From: Galbula dea
Taxonomy: Eukaryota; Chordata; Aves; Piciformes; Galbulidae
Assembly (NCBI GenBank): GCA_013399015.1
Contig: VWZX01010114.1
Coordinates: forward strand, 65,916-129,915
DNA length: 64,000 nt
Direction: 5' to 3'
A program made the translations under genes and the position numbers. Positions 24,516-37,115 of the stretch are shown piece after piece (position 1 is the first letter of the stretch; each line of letters begins with the position of its first letter). Under the pieces are notes generated by a model, which was not told the origin of the DNA, searched no databases, and saw only the letters and a program-made list of their open reading frames with translations.

Positions 24516-27500
24516 GGATTAAGCTTGGCACCTGGGATTAGTTAATTATTGTAAAATCAAAATTATAAACACACCACCTTATATACAGTGAAAAATTACA
24601 CTTGAAGATGTAGAGCTTTGTAAGGCTGCATTAGTTGCAACTGTCCTTGTTCCCTCAAAGTACAGCAGCAGAACCTGTGCATGAAATAATAGTGATTAGT
24701 TACAGTGATAATTACAGACTGCAAACCTGAAATTCCATGGGTGGCAAATTCCTCAAATAATTATCTCAATAAATGGGGTTTTATTTGTTACTTTCATGGA
24801 GCTGCTCTTTCACTGTGGTTTTTATAGGCATCTCTAAAGCAATCCAGGGAGAATCAGAATTTTGAGTAGGTCTCTATTGTGAAAGGTCCTTACAAAAATC
24901 ACATTATTGGTCTGGATGCCTTTCTTAGTCTACAGGGATCAACCAAAAGACTGTTTCATTGAAAAATCTCTGTTACTCTTATTTTGTGACTTATTAATTA
25001 TGCTGTTATTACATGCTAGTCCAGTTTCATCAGTATCTTCACAAAATTTCAAGGAAAGACTTTGATTCTAATTTTCATCTCTCCACAAGTTCAGTGGTTT
25101 GTAGCAGCATCTGCTTCACTCCTCAGTGTTTATATTTTACCACATTATCAGATAAGGGTAACCTTTGAGTACCTGGGGTAAAAGATAAGCTGAACTTCAA
25201 GGAAAATTAAACATTCCTTCCTTGAGAAAATGATGCAATCTGTTTGTCTTAATCTGGAAACTAGGTGACACCTGAACATCAAAAGTAGGTCCTTAAGGTT
25301 GCTGCCTGGTTTTGGTTTGTTTGAGCAATACCAATACATCTTCCTGCACTTCACTTCTGTAGCTAGGAGTGTGAGAGATGTGGAAGGAAGAAGGTGCTTT
25401 AAGATACTGTTTTTCTTTGCTTTTGATCCTTGGTTAATACAAGATTATTAGTTCTTTATGTTGACTTTGTAGCAGTTTCTAGAAGGTAATCTTGGCATTT
25501 TTTGTAGTCACTTGTGTGTGCTGTTGAGCAGGTACAGTGCTTTGTGTGCTGATAGAGCATATGCAATTAAAGGTGATCTGCAGTGCCCAGGAAAATAAAT
25601 GTATTCCTTTAGCTTGCCATTCTGGGCACCTAGTTCCTGACATATATTTGCTAGGTGTCTTTAAGTTACCTTGCAGACAGTAGAGTGTGTGTCAGTATGT
25701 AACTTCATACACATTTCAAAGTTTCAAATGCTTGCAGTTTTTGTAGGAATAAATAAAGGTGACCATGGACAATAAATAGTTGCCTTGATTTAGTTAATCT
25801 GGTACCAGTTTTGAAGTTCTAAAGTGCTACTCAAGTGTTTAGCACTGAGTATCAGTCTCTAACCATTAATATTGCACTGTAAGTAACAGAAAAGATGTAT
25901 TTTAATGTAAAATATCCAAAGAAGAGTCACTTATTCTGAATAAGAGTTGTACATTAGTCTTGCACCTAAGTGAAATTTTGGCTGGCATTTTTATCACCCA
26001 TTCTGGAGTCTTTTTACCACTGGCAGTTAAAATTCTGACCATTATCACTCTCTTCAAGTGAGGGGTTTGAGTCTTTTAAGTAATTGTATCAAGAATTAGT
26101 ATTAAGAATAAGTTTCTTGCTTAGAGCTGAACATGTGTGCATTGAATCCTGCTGGCAGTAGTGTTCCCCTTCTCCCTAGAAAGTATCCTGTGCCTGGAGC
26201 CTTTTATTTCTGCCAGTGCAGCAATGCTGCTACTGCATTGAATTTTCCTGCTGTGTTTTATACCATATAGACTGCCTGAGCTAGGGCTGTGCATGTCAAA
26301 ACAAGATAGATTAGGATTTGAATTTGAAACCTGTGGACATCTTTCATTCTGGAATTGTTATGGTTATATTCCTAATAGCTACTAGTCACAAATAAGAGGC
26401 CAAGCAGGGCTTGTACTGGGGATTAGCAAGAGCTATGCATGGCTTTTTATTGGAGATGTTAGTTGTGATGGTGACAGCTCTGGATTTACAAGCCTCAGTG
26501 GTGGAAAGATAGTGCAGAAAATCCATACATGACATCAGCACCAGTCTGAGTCCTCTGTGCTAAGCCAACATTCTGATAGGCTGGAGTTGTTTAAAGGAAT
26601 GAAAAATAGCAGCTGAAGAGTTGGTCCTGTAGACTTGGAGATGATCTTGCTTCCAAGAATCACTAAGGAGAAGAGATTTGAGAATGTTGTTAAGATTGGC
26701 AAACTTGGCACAACCAAAGGTAGTGGGTACTTAGGATGTTTGTAATCAAGAAGGGAATAAAAATGCAATACCTCAAGGTCAGCCCATGCAGTTTTGTCTG
26801 AAGGGCTGAGCCCTGGTGCCTGCTGCTAGTGTGCATGTGGTTTAATTCTTCCAGGAGAGAAGTTAGTCTCTGTTCCCTGGGCAGGTGAGTTCCTGCTCCT
26901 CTGTTCTGTGTCTGCCTCTTCTTGTCCCTGTTACTGCCCATCTCTCATGCTCCTTCACTGAACTAACCTAGCTCACTAAAACAGCAGAAACTCCCCACTT
27001 TCCTTTTGTTGCTGCTCTTTTAGCAGTTTGAATTGGAACACAGAAGAGCTGGCAAGCTAAGCAGTGGGGGAAAGGCAAGAGAAGGATCAGGAAACTGTTG
27101 TTTGGGGTTTTTTTTTGTCCCCTGTTTATAACAGTGAACTGTTAAATGCCAATCTTCAGAACATAGCTTAATGAAATGAAGTACTGTGGAAACCTCTTTG
27201 GAGAAGACTCTGCATTCCTGAGAGAGAAATGAATTGCAAATAAGGGTAAATACCTTCAACACCATAAATGACACTGCCATGTGGAAATGTTATGAATTAA
27301 TAATGGCATTAGAGAAAAGCTGAACTCACCCATGCCATCTGGACTGGGAAGGTTCTCATCCATGTGCATTATGCAGTCTTCCCAGACCATTGAGGTCCAA
27401 ACTATGGAAAGATAGATTTGATAACATTTATGTAACAGATCAGAACAAAGATGAAATGATTCCTGTATCCTGGGTTTGATATTTGGATGATGTGATATTC

Positions 27501-28329
27501 TCATGGAGTAATCTTGATAAATGTTCCCCCTGAAAGTGCATTAAAGCAAATGAATGAGCAAGTGCTGGTCTTCAGAGGGATGGAATGTGTCAGTGAGCTG
27601 AAAAGCCCAAGAGTTGGGACCAGCCTGTATTTGTGGAACCATAGAGTGTAATCATTTTGTAGATTGTGTGATTGCAATATTGCTCTTCTGTTGCTTTGAA
27701 ATACTGACCAAACTACTGCTAATACCTTTGGGGAAGAAACTGAAGCAATCAAAATGTGCTTTTTTGCTCCTTCTCCACCCCACTGCCTCCTGCCCCCTGA
27801 GAGGGCAGTGTACAGAAGGTGCTACAGCATTCCCCAAATCTTGCACCATATTTGTTTCCTTGCAGAATGTATCTGTTGGAATGAAGAAGTTATCACACAA
27901 ATCTTTTAGAGAAGAAACAAACCCCCAGAACAATACTGATAAATAAAACTTTCTGATTCATTATGACATCTGAACTCTAGGTATTTTGTGTTGGTTTTTA
28001 GCTACATCATAAATCAGGGCTCTCCAGGTTCTAGGATGAGGAATGTTCCAGCTGCTTCCTCAGTGGCTATGTGGCAATCATGCCTTATTTTTCTTAAGAG
28101 TAAGAAAGGTTTTAGGAGCTACCCTATTCATTTGTGAAGCAGGGCTGAAGTTTCCTTTGGCACTTTTGGAGTTGGCCCTGTATTGTTTTAACACATTCTT
28201 CTTTGGAATGTTTCTTCTGCTAAATTCTGTTTTACAGAATGTAGCATTGGATTTATCATCTCTGCAACTAGCTTCAGATAAAGGAACACCTGAACTCATG
28301 CCATGGATCTCTTAAAAATGGATAAATGA

Positions 28330-28385
28330 TGTATAATATATATACATTACAGGTATAGAAACAGGATATAGTGTGTGTGTATGGG
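28330..28385. repeat. AT/GT-rich low-complexity stretch
   Basis: It holds TAATATATATACATTAC followed by ATAGTGTGTGTGTATGG. It is simple-sequence-like with no other feature. Confidence 0.7.
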
Positions 28386-29069
28386 ATCTATAGAGTATGT
28401 AAATGGGTATATATGGGCTCTGCCTGCCCTCAGGGCTCCCTTGGGTTTCACTTACTGGCAATATTATTTTCAGTCCTTGTTAAGAGTAATTTCTGCCCTC
28501 TTTTTCCTTACAGTAAAGCTGGTAAAAGGTCTGTCATTTGATACCATTACCTTCCCTAGAATGGTGGGTTTCCTTGTGGCTTTCTGGATGGATGTTTATC
28601 TTGGGGAGCTGCTGCTATGTGGTGGTTTTTTTTTGGAGCTGTGGCTGATCTGAAGTGAGGCATGAAGGGAGGGAGTTGTCCATGAAGGGTCAACTGTTTG
28701 TTCTCTTCTGGCAGGAAGATGGCTAGTTTGTTTCCTGTGAGATAGACTTCACTGAAAGCTGTCATATTTCTTAAATATTGTGGGAGTTCATGTCCCTCTG
28801 TTACTCCTTTTCTGGATCCAGAAGTGGGTATTTCAGAACTCTTATTGTGCATCTTTATGGTGAGAAGAGGGTGCAGCTGCAGTGAGTCAGTTTGTGGGAG
28901 CTAAGTCTCTTCATCTCAGCAGGTTGTTGCTGAAATTTTTATTCTTACCAGTGTTAAACTTGAGCATTCCTTTCAAAGGTTTTCCTGCAGTGAAATGTTC
29001 TCCACTTCTTTGATGTTCTTTGCATCTGGAGGCAATTCACATTCAGAAGCAGGACTTCTGAGCTTCCTT

Positions 29070-29114
29070 AGGAAGAAGAGAGAGAAGAAAAAGGGAAAAA
29101 AAGAAGAGGAGAGA
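29070..29114. repeat. Homopurine run of 45 bases
   Basis: All bases from 29070 to 29114 on this strand are A or G (GGAAGAAGAGAGAGAAG and onward). Such tracts can form triplexes or slow polymerases (general knowledge); there is no further evidence of function. Confidence 0.8.
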
Positions 29115-30651
29115 TTGTTAGAGGAAGTGTAACCTTAAAGGAGGAGGGGATGGAGAGTTAAGGACAGGTCTGTGTGTGCAAAAGGCCTTTGGGTGAGGTA
29201 CCCCTTCAGTGGCCCTGAGTGACCAGCAGTAACCTTGGAGAGCTGTCCTGGCAAACTCTGGGTTGATGTTTTGGATTTGGGAGAGGAATTGGATGTGGTT
29301 GCTGGTGCTTCACTTTACAGAACTTAAAGCATATTCTTTCCAGGCACTTCTGCCCCCTCCCTTTCCCTGTTCTTGTATCCCTGTTGCCTCTTTCTTGACA
29401 CATCCTGTTCTGTTGAGACCAGTGCAGTAGTTTACATGACTGTTCAGCCTTAGACATTTTAGGTTGTCTTCCTCACATTTTTAAGCTACTCAGTGGGAGT
29501 TTTAAACCCTATGTGGATTTTTGGTAGCTTTCTGTTGAAGCACTCATTCTGAACAACTAGCCATAGATGATGCTGTTCTGCTATGTTTTGTGTGGGTACA
29601 CAAAATTTCCACAGATCCAGAGTTAAGAAGCAAAATATCTGAGTGCCAGTAGCTTATGAGTGGCTTTGTTACACCTGCAGCTTCTAACATTGGCTCTCTA
29701 GATAAACCACATTATGATGCTAAGGAAAAAGAGACTCTTCAGCTTGGTTTTAGATTAAATTAGTAAAAATACTGAATACTGAACTCCTTTTATATTCTAA
29801 ATTGAGTTGTTGATTTTGTCCAACTCAGGTTTGTTGTTTAGTTTGGGGTGGTGGTGTGGGTTTTTCCCCCCCCCCTTTTTAATTAGTCTGAATTATTTAA
29901 GCAAATACAGCTTGGGTCTGATTCTGTAGTCCTCTAAGAATTGATTTCTACCAGTATGGAAGACTTCTATTAAACTCCAAAGGCTCTGAATTAAGAAATT
30001 GTTCTGGTTCTCTTGGCACAATTTCATTCACACTGCCAGTGTTTTGTGTTGTGGTTAACAAAATAATAAATGAATTCTCAGCCTCTTTAGTAAGCTCACT
30101 TGGTTTGTGTAGCTCTTGGTGTTTAACATGGAAGATACTTAGGCTGTAAAATGTTATGCATCTTTTTGGGAATAAAATCTAAATCAAATTTCACTATCTT
30201 ATGCTTGGAGAGATCACTGAGAGAGCCAGAGTTCAAACCTTACATTAATTTCCAGTAGTGTCTCAACAAAAAACACTGTGCAGGTGCAGAAATGCAGGAG
30301 GATAGAAATCTCTGGGGAGAAATGCAGGAAGGTCTCTGCTTTTAATCCAGGGGTTTTCTTGGTTAATTAATGGATTAGTAGGAAAATGGATAATATTAAC
30401 ACCACTGGATTCATAAATGCTGACTGTAATTGTCCAATTTCAGCCTGTGTATTTGAAAGCAAATATAAATACTTGATTTCCTGTCACAAAATATTGTTAT
30501 CAAAAATGCAAACCACTAATGTTGCTTCCTTAAAACTAGCCCAGGACATTATTACCATCTCTCCAATTCTGGTAACACTTGGAGCTATGTAAAAGGGATT
30601 GTGTTAAAGCTGAAGCTAAACTTAGTTCATATTCTCTCTTATAACTTCTAG

Positions 30652-30747
30652 AAATACAAAGAGAAAGACAAACACAAGCAAAAATACAAGAAGCAGTCGG
30701 AGTCCTCCCCATCCTTGGTTCCATCTCTCACTGTAACTACAGAGAAA
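30652..30747 (+). CDS. MLLT10: MLLT10 exon: Lys-rich basic stretch
   Basis: These 32 codons in phase 0 (residues 135-166) start K-Y-K-E-K-D-K-H-K-Q-K-Y-K-K-Q and then turn to S-S-P-S-L-V-P-S-L-T-V. The dense lysine run continues the charged linker of the previous exon and is a likely nuclear-localisation signal (inference). The acceptor is CTTCTAG and the donor GTAAGT. A Tyr sits where I recall His in the human KHKQKHKKQ motif, a mild change. Confidence 0.96.
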
Positions 30748-33574
30748 GTAAGTCACTGTGTTTTTCATGATATAATTATTCCACTGTATATAGCAGAGCT
30801 TCAAAATGGCACAGATTCTGTAATTATCAATCAGTTTTCCTGTAGTGTAAAATCCTGAAATAGGTAGAGGTTTCTTATATGGAGAAAGCCTTATTTTGTA
30901 TTTGAGCAGTGAGTGATTTAATGACCCTAAGCAGGGGCCACTGGTACTCCAGTAAGTTTTACTTCATTGACTTATGTTTAGTACTTTGAGAATTTTTAGA
31001 AGAATCTTCCTTTTGACATTCACTTGTGTGTGTTGAGCTGTCACTGAACCTGTCAGCATTTAAAGTGATAATTGTGAATTTACAGCTCATGCTTCATGTC
31101 CCTGTAAGATCACATTGCCTTTTGAGCAGTCTGCTCCATTGGTTCTGTGATCTTTCCTCCCTCTGCTGGCAAATCCCTAACTCAGGGGACATTAAACAAT
31201 GACAGTTCTCATTGTAGTCTACAAGAGTTGCTTTTGCTGCCCACCAAAAAAAATGAGATGGCATTAAAACATGATCATTACAGGGTGGGAAATGGAGTTT
31301 CTCTCTTGGAAGTGGGGAAAACATCTGTCCCATTCATCTTGGGAATGGTTGACATCCAGTTTGAGGAGTTGTGGTTTGGTTTAGTTCCCCATCAGCACCT
31401 AGAACAATGGTTTTTAGTAAAGATGCTGTTGCTTGTGTTAAGTTGCAGATGTGGTTTGGTTGTTGAGATGCAGTATTCAACACATGTCTCTTTGCATATG
31501 GGACCCCATGACCTTGTCAGGACAGGGTAGAACAATTGAAATATCCATCTGTGGTCTCTGGAAGTATTCCATCAGCTAGAGGTATCAACCTGAAGCATCA
31601 CCACCCAGAAACCTAGTGGTTGAGGATGCTTTGGGTATTTCTTTATTCTCAATAGCAGGTTTCTTAACTGGATGTGTACTTGGTACCATCCTGTGCCTCA
31701 CTTCTGATAAAGGAGTCTTGGTTCTTCTGTGTTCTTTTTGGCACTATTGTGTTAAGTGAGACTCAATAGGCAGTGGTTTTCTGAAACTCCCAATAACTAT
31801 TAGGGAGGGGAAAAAAAAAGGTAGAGTCAGTTTGTCACTTTGCTGTTTTGATTTAAGAATGATTAAACATTTCCACTGATGAGGGTGACAGTTTTTATTA
31901 AGAGGCAGTTGTAGAGCTCTTTGAATGGTGTTGGCTGGTGCATGGATTTGTAGTTCATGTTCCTCCTAAGTTTAAGGCAAAGCATAAAATTCAGAGCCTG
32001 GAGAAGAGGCTTCCTGGGTGGGAACTCCCTGGAGACTCTGCAGTGTTCGGTTAGGTGTTGTGCTGTTTATGATCCTAGCTTTCTTGGATTACATCCCTTC
32101 TGTACTTTGGTCATCCAGTAGTCATTATAAATTTTAATAAAGAGTGATATTACTGTATTTTTGTGCAAAAGTTCAAATATATTGGAATATTGGTTGGTTT
32201 TGAGTTCTGCCTGTTAGAATATACTTTTAATGCTAAAGTCACAGCTGGATTCTATTTTTCTGCTAACCTCTTTTCTAATTGCATTGTTCTCCCTAGACTT
32301 TTCCTAATTACAAGGTGGAAAACTCAGTGGTGTGCACTCTAGTAAGATGAAGAAGAGTAAAAGCCTATTTTTAGGAGACCTTTCTTTAATCCAATTAGAG
32401 AATGGAAGTCTTGCTGAGTTGTTGGTCATACTGTTAATTGAGCTTGGACTGTGTATGTAGATATAGCAACTCAAATATAGTTTTGTAGTTAACTTGATAG
32501 GACTTATAATAGGAACATTTAAAATAGTTTTACATTCTTAGCAATACCTAAACCTCACCTCTTTATAGCCTTAAAAAAATCATTAAATAGATAGCATGGC
32601 CAAGAAAAATGGTTAGTAGCAAGGTAGAGCTAGAACAGATATCAAAGAGAACAGAAACTGTGTAATGCTAGAACTGAAATGCTAACTGAGTTAAACCCAG
32701 GAGTATTCACTGTGGAATTTAAAGATCAATGTGTGTCCTTTTAGGGTTTTTTTTTAACCTTTTGTATCCTGTGTGGTTTTTTTTTCTACCTAGCTATCTG
32801 ATTAGTTTTCTGCCCTCTTCTTATAAAGCTTCAGGTTGTCAGGAAACCTGCTGTTCAGTTTTTATTGACATTACTAAGTGTGATTTATGCTTTTTCAAAA
32901 GTACCTAGTGGGTATTTTGAAGTGGGTTTTTTTGTGGCTAGTTTTTTCAGTCTCCTTGTTTTAATTATTTTTCCTAAGTCCTTTGGACACCATGTACATG
33001 GATTTGCTTTTGTAGGTTATAAATTCATAGTGTGTTCCTAAAAATCTTAAATTTTAATAATAACCCAAGCTTTCTTTTCTCCTGAGAGAAATGTTTGGTT
33101 CAGAATATTCCATTGTTACTTCTGTGTGTGCTTCACCTAGAGTTGTCAGCATTGATTTGGAATGAGTGTCTTTTCCACAGCAGTCTGTCCTTGCAGTGAA
33201 CTCATTGTTTTAGCATGGGATGTAGTCATTTCTGCTACCATATTGTTCCTGTGAGGGGCATCAGGACTTTGAAATGAATTCTGGTTTTCCTTTTAAAATC
33301 TTTACTGGCACACTGGCAGTGAGCATTTATGCAGGTGATGATGGTCTGGGGAAATAGCTTCTGAGGAGAGATTCCTGGAAGGCTGCAGAGTGAACTGTGC
33401 ATAGACATTATGTGAGTTAGTAAACTTGACTTGCTTCTTCTGCAAAACTGAATTCCAAGCCATTTTGCAGAGGCTTCAGCCCAGATGCTGTGTTGAGATC
33501 CAAGTGTGCCATTTGAGAGGCATTTTTGTGCAGCCCTGTAATGCCTCAGCAAAGAGATGTCTTGTAGTGAGGCC

Positions 33575-33890
33575 TGAGGGAGGGAGACTAGGCCGAGGGG
33601 TGATGGCTGTAAAACTGAGGGAGGGAGATTAGGCTGAAGGGTGATGGCTTTAAACTGAGGGAGGGAGATTTGTACTGGATATGAGGAAGAAAGTTTTCAC
33701 AATGACAGTGGTGAGCCCAGGTTGCCCAGAGAGGTGGTAGATGTCCCATCCCTGGAACCATTCCAGGTCAGGTTTTTTGGGGCTGTGAGCAACCTGCTGT
33801 TGTTGCAGATGTCCCTGCTGACTGCAGGGAGGTTGGACTAGATGACCTTGAAAGGTCTCTTCCAGCTCTAACCATTCTGTGATTCTGTAT
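33575..33890 (+). mobile_element. CR1 LINE 3' end with internal tandem duplication
   Basis: The CR1 C-terminal remnant (GGTTGCCCAGAGAGGTGGTAG, GGTTGGACTAGATGACC, ATTCTGTGATTCTGTA) is preceded by two tandem copies of a 40/41-base CR1 segment, 33575-33615 and 33616-33655, plus a partial third from 33656. The unit begins TGAGGGAGGGAGA and ends GGTGATGGCT(T/G)TAAAAC or similar, itself CR1 coding sequence. Confidence 0.88.
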
Positions 33891-34425
33891 TAAGGTTTTT
33901 CTGAGGCATTTCTGTTAGGCCATTGTCTTTTAGAACTTAGCATTTTAGAAGAGCAGTTTGTTTAGTGGTGGGTAGGTAATTGTATGAACCAATTAACTTA
34001 ATCTAAAGTTTGTGCTGCAGTTTTATCTTAGATCCAGTTAAATATCTTGTGGATTCTTAAAGCAGTTGATTATCTGGTTCCCTTTAAAATAAATACACAG
34101 ATAAATAGGTAGATTTCCTGCAGTAATGGAGAAGAGCTGCTAGAGAACATCCAACTATGGCTGCCGATGCCCACAGAGAATTATCCTTGCAATTAGTATT
34201 CGACTGAGTGGGTAAGAGATTGGTGTAAGGAAAGGAAGGTTTTGGGTGAGAGGAAAAATCCTGGATCCTAGAAAAACCCTGACTTTTGGGTTGGGTTATT
34301 GCATGTCTGGAAACTCTTTGTTTGAATGCCCCAAATTTGAACCATGTTCTTACCTCAGGTCAAGTGCTACATCAGGCTCTGGAAAATGGAAGATATTTGT
34401 GGGCTTTGTAATAGTTCAAAAAGTT

Positions 34426-34487
34426 AACTTCTAAACTTAATCTTGGAATTGGCTCCAACTTCTAAATTTAAGCTTGGAATTGGCTTC
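34426..34487. repeat. 31-base tandem duplication
   Basis: Two adjacent 31-base units, 34426-34456 and 34457-34487, both begin AACTTCTAAA and match at 28 of 31 positions. There is no coding potential; it looks like a local slippage or repair duplication. Confidence 0.85.
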
Positions 34488-35268
34488 ATCTTCATTAGAA
34501 GTAGTATAGTAATAAGAATTTGAGGTAAATAGTTTTAAACATTGTACTTTAACAGACTTCAACTCTATATTTAGAAAATCCATAATGGATTTTTATTGCA
34601 GTTCATAATAATTCAGACAGGGTGGGATGAAAATTGATGAAGATTTTCCTCAAAGCTTGCATGTTTAGGTGTCTTCTGGCTTTGCAACTGAAAGGGAAGC
34701 TCTTTGTAAATGCCTTAGTTATTCTAGTAAAAATATGGAAAGTTTTGTATACCAGCTATGCAAAGCTGTATGTGAAGATGAAGTATTCTGTTGTAGGCCT
34801 AAATTCAGCAAACATCTCAACTTGGGAAGAGAAAAACGTATGCATATGCTCAATTTTAAGAGGCATGAATTTGTGTGGTCTTTAATGGAGGTATGTTTAG
34901 GTACTGTCTTAAACTTCTTCTGTAAAGAACTGGAAAACTAAGCTTGTCTGGAACAGATGAGCAGCTTCTAGGTTTGATCCATATTTTTGGTTAAAGGAGC
35001 TTTATGCAGTCAAAAGGCTATTTTACTACCTGCTTGGAGTATAAATAACAGCAGAATAAAATTTCCTTTTTCCTAATGTTGCTTTCATTTTCTTTCTTCT
35101 GATATTACAATTCTGCCATCAGAACTCCAATAGGTTTTTTTAATGATGAAAACAATTCTAGTCCTTTGGGTGGTCTCCTGATGCTGTGCACACTGATTCC
35201 TGCCCAGCTAATTACTGTCTGTTGTCGTCGCACAACAATACTCTGAAGAGTGAGTTCAGAGGGACCTG

Positions 35269-35284
35269 ACACACACACACACAC
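35269..35284. repeat. (AC)8 microsatellite
   Basis: Eight AC units near the 3' end of the reverse LTR at 35220-35775. Confidence 0.9.
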
Positions 35285-35414
35285 AAAAGACATGCAGAGA
35301 GTGGTCACATTTAATATAAAAGAAAATAAAAATAAGCCAAGCAAAAGTACAAGAGTCATAGGTAAAGACTATAGACAAGAAGATGACTAGCACCACGCTA
35401 TTGTTAGCAAGCAT

Positions 35415-35422
35415 CTTTTATA
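35415..35422 (-). promoter_or_regulatory. TATA box of reverse LTR
   Basis: TATAAAAG on the minus strand sits in the middle of the 35220-35775 LTR with initiation room before the ATTAAA signal. If active it would transcribe antisense to MLLT10. Confidence 0.5.
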
Positions 35423-36173
35423 CCTTTACAGAGAGAATAATGACCAATTAGCAAGTGACACTTACATATACAAATTATACTAAGAAGCAACAGTTACTAG
35501 TAAAAACAACTACCATAAGTGAGGATAAAACAGTGCACTTCAAAGAAATGTGAATGTGATAAGACTGGTGCTGTGTGCTGTGGGAAGGATAAGATGTTAA
35601 GGCTATGTGGGGCCCCAAGGTCTCTGGGTGCAGCTGCAAAGGCTCCTGCTAGGTGACTCCCACCTTCTCTCCCAGGCTATCTAACTGCTTTCTTGTGAGA
35701 AACTGACTTTGGCCTTGTCCAGCCTCCCCTCTGCTAGGCCCTAGACCCTATGGCCCACAATAGTATGCCACAACAGTCTGTGCACCTATTTTGGCTCTTG
35801 TTCGCCACAATGAGCAATGCTGACAGAATTTAGTGGAAGAATAATGGACCTAAAGAGACAATCTTTGAAAGCCCTGTGATGGTTTATAGGTGTAGGAGAA
35901 GGGCTAAAATTCTTGCAGATGGGTAGAGGTTGGGGAGTTAATTCTGCATTGGGAACTCTAGAGTGTGTTATGCTCTCTGCTTTCTGCCAGGCAGCAGGTT
36001 TATAGCAGCCAGTGAGACATTCCTGCACATGTTTTGGCCAACTGGACCTCATGTGTCCTCTTCACTTGGAGGTACTTATGGGGTGGTTCAGATGGCAGGG
36101 GCAGTTGGGCTTCTTGGAGTTGATTTTGGTTCAGTGTTGATATAAAGTCTTACAGATGCAAGTTCTTAGGTTC

Positions 36174-36443
36174 TGAATCATAGAACTGTCAGAGTTGGAA
36201 GGCACCTTAAAGATCATCTAGTTCCTACCCCCCTGCCTGGCAGGGACACCTCCCACTAGATCAGGTTGCCCAGGGCCCCATGAAGCCTTGTCTTAAAAGC
36301 TTCCAGGGATGAGGCTTCCACAACCTCTCTGGGCAACCTGTTCCACTGCCTAACCACATAGTGAAGAACTTCCTCCTAATATCCAACCTAAATCTCCCCT
36401 CCTCTAGCTTACACCCATTTCCCCTGGTTCTGTCACTTACCAG
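36174..36443 (-). mobile_element. CR1 LINE 3' end, reverse
   Basis: The order AATCATAGAACTGTCAGAG, TTGGAAGGCACCTTAAAGAT, CCACAACCTCTCTGGGCAAC and AACTTCCTCCTAATATCC is the reverse of a typical CR1 3' end. On the minus strand it still reads as D-R-T-R-G-N-G-C-K-L-E-E-G-R-F-R-L-D-I-R, the conserved ORF2 C-terminal motif, before frame loss. The insertion ends 416 bases before the next MLLT10 exon. Confidence 0.92.
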
Positions 36444-36859
36444 TTCCATTGCTGGTGGAACAGCATTTCTAGTTTGAAAAAAACAAACTGCAGAAAAATT
36501 GTATTTTCAGAGAAGTCTTTTTTCTTTCTGATTTTTAACTAGAGAAATAACAATATCCTGTATAAATAGGACATAAAGACTCTGTAACCATAGATGGCAG
36601 ATGAAGCCATTGATTTCAGTGAAGCAAAAATTCCATCCAAAACTGATGTCAGTTTTAATTGCATTTTCCCCCCAAAATGAAGTTTTCTGCACTTCAATTG
36701 CTTGCTGAGAATCTTAAGAATTCCATGTATGTAACTCCTGCTGCTGCCAGTTACCTTAGTCTTGGAGCACTTCTAAGTTTATTTGGAAGCAAGAGTTCTT
36801 GTAAACACTTCTTTTATGTGACCTAATTGTGTTTCTGTTCCCTTCTTTTCTCTCCTTAG

Positions 36860-37115
36860 ACATACACAAGCACTAGCAACAACTCCATGGCAGGCTCCTT
36901 GAAGAGGCTGGAAGATACCACAGCTCGATTTACAAATGCAAATTTCCAGGAAGTTTCTCCACACGTTTCAAGTGGAAAAGATTCTTCAGAGTCTAGAGGG
37001 TCAGAGAGCAAAGGGAAGAAATCTGCAGGTCACAGCTCAGGTCAGAGGGGAAGAAAGCCTGGTGCTGGAAGGAATCCAGGAACAACTGTGACTGCAGCTA
37101 GCCCTTTTCAGCAAG
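36860..37115 (+). CDS. MLLT10: MLLT10 exon: Ser-rich linker with RGRKP motif
   Basis: It holds 85 codons plus one base (residues 167-251), starting T-Y-T-S-T-S-N-N-S and ending S-P-F-Q-Q. L-K-R-L-E-D-T-T-A-R-F-T-N-A-N-F-Q-E-V is a conserved AF10 segment, followed by a Ser/Gly/Lys-rich part and an R-G-R-K-P-G core at 37046-37063. That core resembles an AT-hook and may contact DNA minor grooves (inference). The donor AAG|GTATTC is the weakest of the set. Read-through meets a stop within a few codons (about 37127), so only the spliced form makes sense. The phase matches the next exon. Confidence 0.96.

Larger units (their letters stand above)
16997..30651 (+). other. MLLT10: Intron, 13.7 kb, with LTR cluster
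   Basis: This intron carries solo LTRs at 19291-20315 (minus), 20401-20951 (plus), 21713-22440 (plus) and 23499-24515 (plus), four insertions in 5.2 kb. It also has a homopurine run at 29070-29114 and short AT/GT-rich stretches at 28330-28385. No CR1 was seen in it, unlike most other large introns here. From 24600 to 30650 nothing else is recognisable. Confidence 0.85.
35220..35775 (-). mobile_element. Solo LTR, fourth ERV family, reverse orientation
   Basis: In reverse complement it begins TGTTGTGGCATACTATTGTG and ends CGACGACAACA, giving TG...CA ends over 556 bases. A TATAAAAG box lies at 35415-35422 on the minus strand, and an ATTAAA stands near 35312. A (GT)8 run occupies 35269-35284. 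The exact flanks CTGTC and GTCTG are not a clean duplication; GTCTG occurs at 35217-35221 and 35776-35780 but would overlap the terminal TG. No retroviral coding sequence adjoins it. The LTR call rests on termini, promoter and signal order, without a family match. Confidence 0.7.
30748..36859 (+). other. MLLT10: Intron, 6.1 kb
   Basis: It contains a CR1 3' end with an internal 40-base tandem (33575-33890), a 31-base tandem duplication (34426-34487), a reverse solo LTR (35220-35775) and a reverse CR1 3' end (36174-36443). The sequence from 30748 to 33570 shows nothing recognisable. Confidence 0.85.

Noticed and set aside
31147..31530. 127-codon frame in the intron before exon 36860
   Set aside because: No recognisable domain and no splice signals placing it in the transcript; composition is like the surrounding intron.
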